Source of the DNA: Collimonas sp. OK607
GTDB lineage: Bacteria > Pseudomonadota > Gammaproteobacteria > Burkholderiales > Burkholderiaceae_D
Direction: 5' to 3'
Length of the DNA: 64,000 bases
Assembly: GCF_900111995.1 (NCBI RefSeq)
Contig: NZ_FOKF01000002.1
Span: forward strand, 62,001 to 126,000
Part shown: positions 55,628-64,000 of the stretch, in pieces
Layout: each line of letters opens with the position of its first letter
How positions within the stretch are numbered: position 1 is the first letter of the stretch
Made by a program: the position numbers and the translations under genes
Notes under the pieces: model-generated
What the model was told of the DNA's origin: nothing
What the model saw: the letters and a program-made list of their open reading frames with translations, nothing else
The model's database searches: none

Positions 55628-56224
55628 CTAAGGCAGGAAAAAATGATCGAACATCAGATTGATGCAGGCGCGCACCGGCGCCGTCGAGCGTTCGATTTTC
55701 ATGCGCAGCAGGGCACCTTCCCAGGCGTTCCAGAAAAAATCGGTCAGTTGCTCCGCGCTCAGGTCGGTACGTACCGAGCCGTCGGCCTGGGCTTTGCGCA
55801 GATAGCTGGCGAAACGCTTTCGCCAGCCGCCGACCACTTCCTGCAGGGTAAGGCGGCAGAGTTCGCTGGATTCCGACATTTCGGCAGCAAAATTACCCAG
55901 CAGGCAGCCGGCTTTCACTTCGCACTGTTCGTGATAGCTGATGATGCGTTCGTAGGTGTAACGCAACGCGGCCAACGGTTGTTCCGGGCCTTCGGCAAAA
56001 TAAGCCGACCACTTGTCTGCGAAGCCGTCGGCATAAAACGAGATGACCTCGGCGCCGAAGTCTTCCTTGCTCTTGAAATAGTTGTAAAACGAACCCTTGG
56101 GCACGCCGGTGGCATCGACGATTTCCTTGATGCCGGTGCCGTTGTAGCCTTGCTCTGCGAATAGCCGGAGGCCGGTTTCGAGCAAGGTTGCGCGGGTATC
56201 GTTGGGGGTGAGGACTTTATTCAT
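55628..56224 (-). CDS. nemR: TetR-family repressor (NemR-like)
   Basis: A 198-residue repressor with an N-terminal helix-turn-helix (TRATLLETGLRLFAEQGYNGTGIKEIVDATGVPKGSFYNYF, key segment GVPKGSFYNYF) and a ligand-binding domain with Cys residues (CEVKAGCLLGN, ELCRL) that could sense electrophiles, as NemR does. A near-identical operator copy lies just upstream and another before the OYE gene, so it probably represses both. Confidence 0.88.
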   Translation of the reverse strand: MNKVLTPNDTRATLLETGLRLFAEQGYNGTGIKEIVDATGVPKGSFYNYFKSKEDFGAEVISFYADGFADKWSAYFAEGPEQPLAALRYTYERIISYHEQCEVKAGCLLGNFAAEMSESSELCRLTLQEVVGGWRKRFASYLRKAQADGSVRTDLSAEQLTDFFWNAWEGALLRMKIERSTAPVRACINLMFDHFFLP

Positions 56225-56235
56225 ACCGCTATTAT

Positions 56236-56254
56236 ATGACCAGTCGTCTCAAAT
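56236..56254. promoter_or_regulatory. TetR-family operator before the repressor gene
   Basis: ATGACCAGTCGTCTCAAAT matches the site at 55564 with three differences and lies 12 bp upstream of the repressor start, so it probably allows autoregulation. Confidence 0.65.
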
Positions 56255-56425
56255 TGCTTGGCGTTGAAAAATAATAATTTATTGATATCTTTTCCGGACT
56301 TCGAAATTCCATCGAAAAGCTTCGGAATGAATCCTCGCTTCCACTCATTTTACCTATGAACATCCAGCAAATTTAATTTGTGGCGGCAGGTAAATGCCGA
56401 CCGCATTACTGCTATCATTTGGTTA

Positions 56426-57766
56426 ATGTTCCCATCAGGAACTATCCGTGTCGCGCTTACTTACCCAGTGTTGCCGCTTTCAGAGAGTTGCATTATTTTT
56501 ACCGCATTCCGTCAATTTTTCACGCGCAAGCTGTCGGCCGATCCGATGCTGCGCCATCGCGACTTCCGCCGCTTCTGGCTGACCACCGTCATCGCCAGCT
56601 TCGGCGAGCAGATCAGCAGCCTGGCGATTCCGCTCACCGCAGTACTTCTGCTGCAAGCCACTCCCGCCCAGATGGGCATGCTGATTGCCTTGCAGACCTT
56701 GCCGTTCGCCTTGTTCTCGCTGCCAGTCGGCGTCTGGCTGGACCGGCGCAGCAAGTATCCGGTACTGCTGTGGTCGGAATTCCTGTTTGGCGTCGTGCTG
56801 GCGGTGATCCCGATAAGTTACTGGCTGGGTTTGTTGAACATGCATGTGCTGTATGCGGTCGGCTTCCTGATGGGGATCGGTTTTGTCATCGGTGGCAGCG
56901 CTTCCCAGGTGTTTCTGGCGCAGCTGGTAGGGCGCGAGCATTTGCTGGATGCGCAAAGCAAGTTTGCCGCTACCGATTCGATGGCGCGCCTGATCGGCCC
57001 GGGCATCGCCGGCATGCTGGTGCAATTGCTGACGGCGCCGGTAGCGGTGCTGGTCGATGCCCTCGGGTTCATCGGGTCGTGGTGGAATTTGCGTTTTCTG
57101 CGCAAGCGCGACACTTATCCTGCGCCGTCCGATCGCCATCCTTTCCGCGAAATGGTGGATGGCATCAAGATGGTGTGGAATCACGAAGTGCTGTGGGCGC
57201 TGGCCTGGGGTACCGCCTTGTGGCAAGTGCTGTTCAATGGTTACCTGGCGTTGCAGATCCTGTTCGCCACCCACCAGCTAGGCATGTCGCCAGGCGTGTT
57301 GGGCGCAGCGCAAACGCTGGGTGGCCTCGGCGTGCTGGTCAGCTCTATATTGCTCAAGCCTTTGTCACGGCGATTCGGCAGCGGGCGCACGATCCTGATC
57401 GGCCTCGGCGGCACTGGCGCGGCGTGGCTGTTGCTGGCAATGATCCCGGCCAACCTGTTTGGCTCGCCGCTGCTGAGTGCATTGGCTTACGGCGTAGTGG
57501 TATTCATCTTCGATTGCAGCGCCATGCTGTATTTCATGCCTTACCTTGCACTGCGCCTGAAACTGACGCCCGACGCTTATCACGGCCGCATGGTGTCCAC
57601 CATGCGTTTCATGACCGTGGCGGCGGCGCCGCTGGGCGCCTTGTCGGCCGGCTGGATTGCCGAGCATCTGGGGGTGCGTAGCGGATTGATTGCTATCGCG
57701 GCAGGCGGCAGCCTGCTGACTTTCGGCTTGCTGAAGACCTCACCTTTGCGCGATATCCGCGACTAA
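56426..57766 (+). CDS. MFS transporter
   Basis: A 446-residue inner-membrane protein with about twelve transmembrane segments, MFS_3-like (the core starts MLRHRDFRRFWLTTVIASFGEQISSLAIPL, and the loop 2-3 motif reads GVWLDRRSKYPVLL). Drug or metabolite export is a general guess. The start is unsure: an ATG at 56546 gives the core alone, and 56426 adds 40 residues, part of which is not family-like. No strong ribosome site decides it. Confidence 0.85.
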   Translation: MFPSGTIRVALTYPVLPLSESCIIFTAFRQFFTRKLSADPMLRHRDFRRFWLTTVIASFGEQISSLAIPLTAVLLLQATPAQMGMLIALQTLPFALFSLPVGVWLDRRSKYPVLLWSEFLFGVVLAVIPISYWLGLLNMHVLYAVGFLMGIGFVIGGSASQVFLAQLVGREHLLDAQSKFAATDSMARLIGPGIAGMLVQLLTAPVAVLVDALGFIGSWWNLRFLRKRDTYPAPSDRHPFREMVDGIKMVWNHEVLWALAWGTALWQVLFNGYLALQILFATHQLGMSPGVLGAAQTLGGLGVLVSSILLKPLSRRFGSGRTILIGLGGTGAAWLLLAMIPANLFGSPLLSALAYGVVVFIFDCSAMLYFMPYLALRLKLTPDAYHGRMVSTMRFMTVAAAPLGALSAGWIAEHLGVRSGLIAIAAGGSLLTFGLLKTSPLRDIRD

Positions 57767-57781
57767 GGCTTTCCCGGTGTT

Positions 57782-57813
57782 GTAGCGTGGGCACAAAGGC
57801 GTGCCCACGCTAC
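57782..57813. repeat. GTGGGCAC-type dispersed hairpin, copy 3
   Basis: GTAGCGTGGGCAC and GTGCCCACGCTAC form a perfect 13-bp stem with the loop AAAGGC, between the convergent ends of the MFS and NodT genes. The stem differs from copies 1 and 2 by a compensated base pair. Confidence 0.88.
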
Positions 57814-57849
57814 GGAGATGGCGATGCCGACATCGCCATTTTTCCAACG

Positions 57850-59301
57850 TTATTTAGCCAAAGCCAGCGCACTGTTACTGGCGGCAGGCGCATTCCACCC
57901 ACCGCCCAACGCCCGAATCAGACCAACCGACGCCACTGCACGCAGACCAACGGTCTGGCTTTTCGCGCGTTGCGCGGAAAGACTCGAACGTTGCGCGTCG
58001 ATCACTTCAAAGTAGCTGGTAGAGCCATTCCGATAACGTGAGTCAGCAAGGCGCGCCGCCAGTTGCGCCGACTTCACGGCATCTTCCTGGAATCGGATCT
58101 GATTATCCAGAGTGCGCAGGGCGCTCAGGTTATCTTCCACATCCTGGAAGCCGACCAGCACTTGTTGCCGATAATTGGCCACCACCGATTCATAGTTGGC
58201 ATCCGCCTTTGCCAGATTGGCCTTGTTGCGGCCACCGTCCAGCAAGGGCATATTGAGCACGGAGCCGACCACCGGCCCCAGTAGCCAGCTGCGGCTAGAC
58301 CATTGGAACAGGTTGTGCAGCGCGTCCGACGCGAAGCCGCCGGACGCCGTCAGCACCAGGCTCGGAAAGAAGCCGGCTTTGGCTACGCCGATACGGGCGC
58401 TGGCGGCGGCCAGCTGGCGCTGCGCCTGGGCGACGTCCGGGCGCCGTTCCAGCAGATCGGAGGGCAGGCCGGGCGGCACGCTGACCGTTACCGGTTGCAG
58501 CGGTTCAGTTGCCAGCGTGAACTGGGCCGGCGCCTTGCCGAGCAGGATCGCCAGCGCATGGTCGCGCTGGGCGCGGCTTCGGCTGACGCCTTCCTGTTCC
58601 GCCTGGGTTACCGACAGTTCGGTCTGGGCTTGCGCTACATCAAGCTCGCTGGTGTCGCCGGCATCATAGCGATGCTGCACCAGCCGCATGTTTTCCTGGC
58701 GCAGCTTGATGGTTTGCTGCAGCACATCCAGTTCCGAATCAAGCGAACGGATCGCAAAATACTGCTGGGCGACATCGGCCTGCAACGCCAGCAACACCGA
58801 GCGATAAGCTGCTTCCTGTCCTTCAACATCAAGACGGGCGGCACGGCTGCTGTCCGACAGGCGACCGAACAGATCGACCTCATAGGAGGCGCCCAGCTGC
58901 GCCTGCCATTGGGTGGACGTGGCGCTCGCCGTGCCCTGGCGGGTCGGGCCGAAGGCGGCGCCTAGCTGGAACGCGCGGTCGGCATCGGCCAGGCCGGCGG
59001 TGGCGCGCGCTTCCTTGACGCGCGCCAATGCCATTGCCAGGGTCGGGCTGGATTGTGTGGCTTCACCGATCAGCCGGTTCAGCTCGGCATCGCCGAACAC
59101 CATCCACCAGGCGCCGCGATCGGCGCCATCGGCCGGCTGCGCGACTTTCCAGCTGCCATCCAGATTAGCGCTTTCGCGATATTGCGTCGGCAAATCAACC
59201 GCAATTTTTTCCGGCGGTTTGGTGGTGGAGCAACCGGCCAGCACCAGTGCGGCAACCAGCGTGCTGAGTTTCAGATTGAAGTTCAGATTGAAAGTTTTCA
59301 T
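57850..59301 (-). CDS. outer-membrane efflux lipoprotein (OprN/NodT family)
   Basis: A 483-residue outer-membrane factor with a lipobox LAGC (Cys24) and long paired helices typical of TolC-like trimers. It begins 2 bp after the RND gene, with AGGA 8 nt before the ATG. It forms the exit duct of the tripartite pump. NodT family members are 450-500 residues long, and this is complete. Confidence 0.9.
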   Translation of the reverse strand: MKTFNLNFNLKLSTLVAALVLAGCSTTKPPEKIAVDLPTQYRESANLDGSWKVAQPADGADRGAWWMVFGDAELNRLIGEATQSSPTLAMALARVKEARATAGLADADRAFQLGAAFGPTRQGTASATSTQWQAQLGASYEVDLFGRLSDSSRAARLDVEGQEAAYRSVLLALQADVAQQYFAIRSLDSELDVLQQTIKLRQENMRLVQHRYDAGDTSELDVAQAQTELSVTQAEQEGVSRSRAQRDHALAILLGKAPAQFTLATEPLQPVTVSVPPGLPSDLLERRPDVAQAQRQLAAASARIGVAKAGFFPSLVLTASGGFASDALHNLFQWSSRSWLLGPVVGSVLNMPLLDGGRNKANLAKADANYESVVANYRQQVLVGFQDVEDNLSALRTLDNQIRFQEDAVKSAQLAARLADSRYRNGSTSYFEVIDAQRSSLSAQRAKSQTVGLRAVASVGLIRALGGGWNAPAASNSALALAK

Positions 59302-59303
59302 AC

Positions 59304-62300
59304 TCAGATTCCTTCGATTTGCGCCACTGTTGCAATGGCTGGCGCTGCTGGTCCGTGCGCTGTCGGCGCTGGACCGGCATGATGTTCGGTTTGCGGTTTC
59401 GTGCCGGTAAACCGCGATGCCAGGGTGCGCAGCAATACGTAAAAGATCGGTGTCAGGAACAACCCGAAAGCAGTCACGCCAATCATGCCGGAGAACACCG
59501 CGACCCCCATCGCATGGCGCATTTCAGCACCGGCGCCGGTCGACAGGATCAGCGGGATGACGCCTGCGATGAAAGCGATCGAGGTCATCAGGATAGGCCG
59601 CAGACGTAAATGCGCAGCTTCGATTGCCGCAGCGTAGATGGAACGTCCTTGCAATTCCAGTTCATGCGCAAACTCCACAATCAGGATCGCGTTCTTACAC
59701 GCCAGGCCGACCAATACGATCAGGCTGATCTGGGTGAAGATGTTGTCGTCGCCTCTTGTCAGCCAGACACCGAAGATTGCCGACAAGATCCCCATCGGTA
59801 CGATCAGCAACACTGCCAGCGGCAAGGTCAGGCTCTCGTATTGCGCCGCCAGTACAAAGAACACCAGCAAGATCGACAACGGCAGGATGATGAACAGCGT
59901 ATCGCCGGCAATCTTGTCCTGATAGGTGATTTCAGTCCACTCGTAGCTGATGCCGCGTGGCAGCGTCTCGGCGGCGATGCGTTCTACCGCAGCCTGGGCC
60001 TGGCCAGTACTGTAGCCAGGCGCCGGTCCACCGTTGATATCGGCAGAAGGGAAGGCGTTATAGCGTATCGCCTGATCGGGTCCGTAGCTTTGCGTCATCT
60101 TCAGCAAGGACGACAGTGGCACCATCTCACCACGGTCGTTGCGGGCTTTCAGCAAGCCGATATCTTCGGCGTGGGCACGGAACGGCGCATCAGCCTGGAC
60201 CCGTACCTGGAAGGTACGGCCGAACTTGTTGAAATCGTTCACGTACAGCGACCCGAGGTAGATTTGCAAGGTGTCGAATACCGCCGGGATCGATACCCCC
60301 AGTTGCTGGGCGCGAACCCGGTCGACATCGGCATATAGCTGCGGCACATTGATCTGGAAGCTGGAGAACATGCCAGCCAGCTCCGGTGCTTTTTGCGCTT
60401 TTGCCATGAATGCCTGCAAACTGTCACTCAATGCCTGGTTGCCGAGCGCGGCGCGATCTTCGAGCTGCAGCTTGAAGCCGCCAATCGTACCCAGGCCTTG
60501 CACCGGTGGCGGCGGAAAGACGGCGATGAACGCACCTTGGATAGCCGCGAACTTTTGATTCAGCTGCTGTGCAATCGCAATCCCGCTCTGGTCGGCGCCA
60601 CGGCGCTCGTCAAACGGTTTGAGCGTGGTGAACACGATGCCGGAGTTGGGGCTGTTGACGAAGCCGTTGATCGACAGGCCAGGGAAGGCCACGGCGGATT
60701 CCACGCCAGGCTGCTTCAGTGCGATTTCCGACATCTTGCGCATCACGTCTTCAGTACGATCCAGCGATGCGGCGTCAGGCAATTGCGCAAAGCCCACCAG
60801 ATATTGCTTGTCCTGGGCCGGGATGAAGCCGTTCGGCACGGTATGGAACAGCAGCACGGTGACGCCGATCAATACTGCATACACTGCCAGCGCAGCAGAC
60901 TTGCGTTTCAAGATGCCGGTCACGCCGCCGCTGTAGGAGTCCGAAGCGCGGTGAAAGACCTTGTTGAACACAGCAAAGAAGCCGCCGAAGAAACGATCGA
61001 TCAGACGTTGGAACGCATCCTTCTTGGCGCCGTGGCCTTTCAGCAGCAGGGCTGCCAGTGCCGGCGACAAGGTCAGCGAGTTGAATGCGGAAATGACGGT
61101 TGAAATCGCAATCGTCAAGGCGAATTGTTTGAAGAACTGACCGGTCAGGCCGCTGACGAAAGCCAGTGGAATAAACACGGCGCACAAGGTCAAGGCAATC
61201 GCCACGATAGGTCCAGAGACTTCACGCATGGCTTTGTAGGTGGCTTCCTTGGCGGATAAGCCGTTTTCGATATTGCGCTCGACGTTCTCTACCACCACGA
61301 TGGCGTCATCGACCACAATCCCGATGGCTAGCACCAGTCCGAACAAACTCAGGGCGTTGATCGAAAAGCCCAGGCCCATCATCACGGCAAACGTGCCGAT
61401 CACCGATACCGGTACCGCCAGCAACGGGATGATCGAAGCGCGCCAGGTTTGCAGGAAAATGATCACCACGATCACCACCAGCAGAATCGCTTCCAGCAAG
61501 GTATGGACCACGGCCTCGATGGACGAACGGACGAATTGGGTCGGGTCGTACACGATCTTGTAGTCGACGCCTTCCGGCATGTCTTTCTTCAGCTCTGCCA
61601 TGGTGGCGCGGACGTTATCGGAGATTTCCAATGCGTTAGAGCCGGGTGCCTGGAAGATAGGAATCGCTACGGCCTGCTTGTTATCGAGCAGGGAGCGCAA
61701 CGCATATTCGCTGGCGCCGAGTTCGATTCGCGCTACATCTTTCAGATAAGTGACGACGCCATCCGGTGAAGTGCGGACTACGATGTTCCCAAACTCTTCC
61801 TCATTGGCGAGGCGGCCGCGGGCATTTACCGAAATCTGATAATTAACCCCGGGCACCGACGGCGAAGCGCCAATCACGCCGGCGGCGACATTGACGTTTT
61901 GCTGGCGGATGGCGTTGACTACGTCGGTGGCAGCCAGGCCGCGTTCGGCCACCTTGCGCGGATCGAGCCAGATGCGCATCGAGTAATCGCCGGAACCGAA
62001 CAGTTGGACCGAACCAATCCCGGGCAGGCGCGCCAGCCGGTCTTTGACATTCAACACTGCGTAGTTACGCAGGTAGGCCATGTCGTAACGGTCGTTGGGC
62101 GACAGCAAATGCACCACCATGGTCAGGTTGGGTGAACTCTTGACCGTGGTGACGCCGAGCCGCTGGACCACATCCGGCAATCTCGGCAAAGCCTGGTTGA
62201 CGCGATTCTGCACCAGTTGCTGGGCCTGGTCAGGTGAGGTGCCCAGCTTGAAGGTGATGGTCAGCGTCATCAAGCCATCCGAAGTGGCTTGCGAAGACAT

Positions 62301-62537
62301 GTACAGCATGCCTTCGACGCCGTTGATCTGTTCCTCGATCGGCGTTGCCACGGTTTCCGCGATAGTTTGCGGATTAGCGCCCGGATACTGCGCCTTGACG
62401 ATCACCGACGGCGGAATCACTTCCGGGTATTCGGAGATCGGCAGGCTGAGCATGGAAATCAGACCGCCGATCAAGATGATCGCAGATAGAACGCCCGCAA
62501 AAATCGGGCGGTCGATAAAGAATTTTGAAATATTCAT
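59304..62537 (-). CDS. RND efflux pump inner-membrane transporter (HAE1, MexF type)
   Basis: A 1077-residue proton-driven RND pump: N-terminal FFIDRPIFAGVLS, the TM4 motif with paired aspartates (GIVVDDAIVVVENVERNIE), and two large periplasmic loops. LSLPISEYPEVIPPSVIVKAQYPGA and the overall likeness point to the MexF/BpeF branch, which expels chloramphenicol, quinolones and trimethoprim in relatives. It follows the adaptor gene by 73 bp and precedes the outer-membrane factor gene. Confidence 0.92.
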   Translation of the reverse strand: MNISKFFIDRPIFAGVLSAIILIGGLISMLSLPISEYPEVIPPSVIVKAQYPGANPQTIAETVATPIEEQINGVEGMLYMSSQATSDGLMTLTITFKLGTSPDQAQQLVQNRVNQALPRLPDVVQRLGVTTVKSSPNLTMVVHLLSPNDRYDMAYLRNYAVLNVKDRLARLPGIGSVQLFGSGDYSMRIWLDPRKVAERGLAATDVVNAIRQQNVNVAAGVIGASPSVPGVNYQISVNARGRLANEEEFGNIVVRTSPDGVVTYLKDVARIELGASEYALRSLLDNKQAVAIPIFQAPGSNALEISDNVRATMAELKKDMPEGVDYKIVYDPTQFVRSSIEAVVHTLLEAILLVVIVVIIFLQTWRASIIPLLAVPVSVIGTFAVMMGLGFSINALSLFGLVLAIGIVVDDAIVVVENVERNIENGLSAKEATYKAMREVSGPIVAIALTLCAVFIPLAFVSGLTGQFFKQFALTIAISTVISAFNSLTLSPALAALLLKGHGAKKDAFQRLIDRFFGGFFAVFNKVFHRASDSYSGGVTGILKRKSAALAVYAVLIGVTVLLFHTVPNGFIPAQDKQYLVGFAQLPDAASLDRTEDVMRKMSEIALKQPGVESAVAFPGLSINGFVNSPNSGIVFTTLKPFDERRGADQSGIAIAQQLNQKFAAIQGAFIAVFPPPPVQGLGTIGGFKLQLEDRAALGNQALSDSLQAFMAKAQKAPELAGMFSSFQINVPQLYADVDRVRAQQLGVSIPAVFDTLQIYLGSLYVNDFNKFGRTFQVRVQADAPFRAHAEDIGLLKARNDRGEMVPLSSLLKMTQSYGPDQAIRYNAFPSADINGGPAPGYSTGQAQAAVERIAAETLPRGISYEWTEITYQDKIAGDTLFIILPLSILLVFFVLAAQYESLTLPLAVLLIVPMGILSAIFGVWLTRGDDNIFTQISLIVLVGLACKNAILIVEFAHELELQGRSIYAAAIEAAHLRLRPILMTSIAFIAGVIPLILSTGAGAEMRHAMGVAVFSGMIGVTAFGLFLTPIFYVLLRTLASRFTGTKPQTEHHAGPAPTAHGPAAPAIATVAQIEGI

Positions 62538-62610
62538 GGTGTTGGGCTCTGCTGAGTGTTTGGCATCGATGCAGGCGTCGATGAAATCGAGCTGATCGTC
62601 GATGCCTTTG

Positions 62611-63822
62611 TTATTTAGCGCTAGCCACCGTCACTGCAGCCTTGGCGGGAGAAGTGTTTTCCCCGTCCATGCTGACAGTCACCGGCGTGACCAGGTCGTT
62701 CGGACGTATCCGTTGCAAGCCGTTGACGACGATCCGTTCATCTTTCTTGAGACCGGAACGGACCACGCGCAAGCCATCGACAATCGGGCCGAGCTTGACC
62801 GGGCGATACGTGACCTTGTTGTCGGCGCCCAGCACCATGACGTATTTCTTGTCCTGGTCGTTGCCGACTGCCTTGTCGTCGATCAGCACGGCAGTTTCAG
62901 CCGCGGAGCCGCCGGTGCGTACCCGGGCGTACATGCCAGGGGTGAGGGCGCCGTTCTGGTTGTCGAACACGGCGCGCACGCGCATGGTGCCGGAGGCGGT
63001 GTCAAGCCGGTTGTCGAAAGCCTTGATCTGGCCTTGATGCGGATAACCGTCTTCGCTGGCCAGGCCGATGGAAACCGGCAAGTGACTCACACCGGAATTG
63101 CCGACGGCGCCGTTGGCGGCGTAGCGGATGTAGGTTTGTTCATCCACTTCGAAGCTGACATACACCGGCGACACCGATACCACGGTAGTCAATGCGGGCG
63201 AAGCGACGCCGGCGCCGACCAGGTTGCCGACCGTGATTTCAGCACGTGAGACGCGGCCGCTGACCGGCGCTGAAATCGATGTGTATTGCAAGTTCAGGCG
63301 CGCGGTTTGCACCGCTGCGTCCGCCGCCTTGAGGCTGGCGTCGGCTTCCAGCAGAGCATTGTTGCGCTGATCCAGTTCACGCTGGGCTACTGCATGTTCT
63401 TCGATCAGGCGGTTGGTGCGGGCCAGTTCGGTTTTTGCCAATGCCAGTCCGGCCTGGGCGCCAGCCTGGGTGGCCACTGCGCGCGCGAGTTCTGCTTGAT
63501 AGGGACGGGGATCGATGGTGAACAGCAGATCGCCTTTCTTCACCAGCTGGCCTTCCTGGAAATGCACGGCGTCGATGGTGCCGGATACGCGTGGCCGTAT
63601 TTCAACCCGTTCAATGGCTTCCACGCGTCCCGAAAAATCATCCCATTCAGTGACCGATTTTTCCAGGGCTGCAGCCACCGAGACCGATACTGCGGCAGGT
63701 GGCGGGCTGACCGCTTTCGCCTGGCGGCTGGTCAGGGTGAAGGTGCCGGCGGCGGCGAGAACGAGGATGCCGACCGCAATCGCAATTGCTTTGCGAGAAA
63801 ATAATGGTGTCGAAGTTTGCAT
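62611..63822 (-). CDS. RND efflux periplasmic adaptor (MexE type)
   Basis: A 403-residue membrane fusion protein, start MQTSTPLFSRKAIAIAVGILV at 63822; upstream in-frame codons are not family-like. An N-terminal anchor is followed by a lipoyl-like segment (RVEIRPRVSGTIDAVHFQEGQLVKKGDLLF), a helical hairpin (residues about 110-180) and beta-barrel parts. It joins the RND pump to the outer-membrane factor. No regulator gene is visible in the window; it may lie to the right. Confidence 0.92.
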   Translation of the reverse strand: MQTSTPLFSRKAIAIAVGILVLAAAGTFTLTSRQAKAVSPPPAAVSVSVAAALEKSVTEWDDFSGRVEAIERVEIRPRVSGTIDAVHFQEGQLVKKGDLLFTIDPRPYQAELARAVATQAGAQAGLALAKTELARTNRLIEEHAVAQRELDQRNNALLEADASLKAADAAVQTARLNLQYTSISAPVSGRVSRAEITVGNLVGAGVASPALTTVVSVSPVYVSFEVDEQTYIRYAANGAVGNSGVSHLPVSIGLASEDGYPHQGQIKAFDNRLDTASGTMRVRAVFDNQNGALTPGMYARVRTGGSAAETAVLIDDKAVGNDQDKKYVMVLGADNKVTYRPVKLGPIVDGLRVVRSGLKKDERIVVNGLQRIRPNDLVTPVTVSMDGENTSPAKAAVTVASAK

Positions 63823-64000
63823 GTGAGACCCCTGGATAATATGTGTGGAAACTGCGTTGAAACGGAAATGAATAGCTGCGTAATCTGAAACAATCACTTG
63901 AGCGGAAGACCGTACAGGTAAGATTTCAAGGATCAGGCTTGGTCGGGCGACCGGCATTGGCGTTCTTGATTGGCTTGGTGTGCCTCAAATCATGATTAGC

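Noticed and set aside
56380-57681. Second long plus-strand frame overlapping the MFS gene
   Set aside because: It is a shifted-frame shadow; the other frame has twelve membrane segments and MFS motifs.

Overview
The window looks like chromosome of a betaproteobacterium, most likely Oxalobacteraceae and possibly Collimonas. This rests on gene content and moderately high GC, not on a marker gene: there is a GlcNAc/chitin-type uptake and catabolism block, an ImuA-ImuB-DnaE2 mutasome, a MexEF-OprN type efflux system, a Gram-negative porin and TonB receptors. No rRNA, tRNA, transposase, prophage or CRISPR array was seen.

Layout. 1-4.8 kb: a partial sigma-54 activator (minus strand) diverges from a PedF-like cytochrome c, a XoxJ/MxaJ-like binding protein and a TonB receptor, with a consensus -24/-12 promoter in front of the cytochrome; this is an accessory module of PQQ alcohol oxidation. 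4.8-12.8 kb: a minus-strand organosulfur operon (binding protein, two permeases, ATPase, cysteine-dioxygenase-like cupin with an (SQ)18 tract, four-domain rhodanese, C-S lyase) with a divergent LysR gene and a T-N11-A box. 12.8-19.9 kb: housekeeping and small genes, including a membrane protein with a predicted ribbon-helix-helix domain, GltS, a ZntB-like transporter, OsmC, RarD and a HAD hydrolase. 19.9-25.4 kb: SOS mutasome imuA-imuB-dnaE2 behind a LexA box. 25.5-30.2 kb: an amino-acid ABC transporter without an ATPase gene, an SDR, a DUF3303 protein and a flavin reductase.

30.2-34.9 kb: a magnesium region with an MgtC C-terminal-like protein, three very small candidate ORFs and the P-type ATPase MgtA. 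34.9-36.1 kb: porin. 36.2-48 kb: GlcNAc block. The minus-strand operon encodes a sugar ABC transporter, kinase, NagA and a SIS-type deaminase. Diverging from it is a three-gene signalling operon (periplasmic binding protein, OmpR-type regulator, histidine kinase). The intergenic region holds three tandem 10-bp TTAC repeats, a likely regulator site, so sensing and uptake of the amino sugar appear to be joined in one locus.

48-64 kb: REP-like hairpins, a LysR gene, a DUF4019 protein, a Fur-box TonB receptor gene broken by an amber codon at the signal-peptide boundary, a sulfite dehydrogenase-type molybdoenzyme with its cytochrome, an OYE/TetR pair with matching operators, an MFS transporter, and a tripartite RND efflux operon running to the right edge. 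Three copies of a GTGGGCAC hairpin lie at gene ends across the window.
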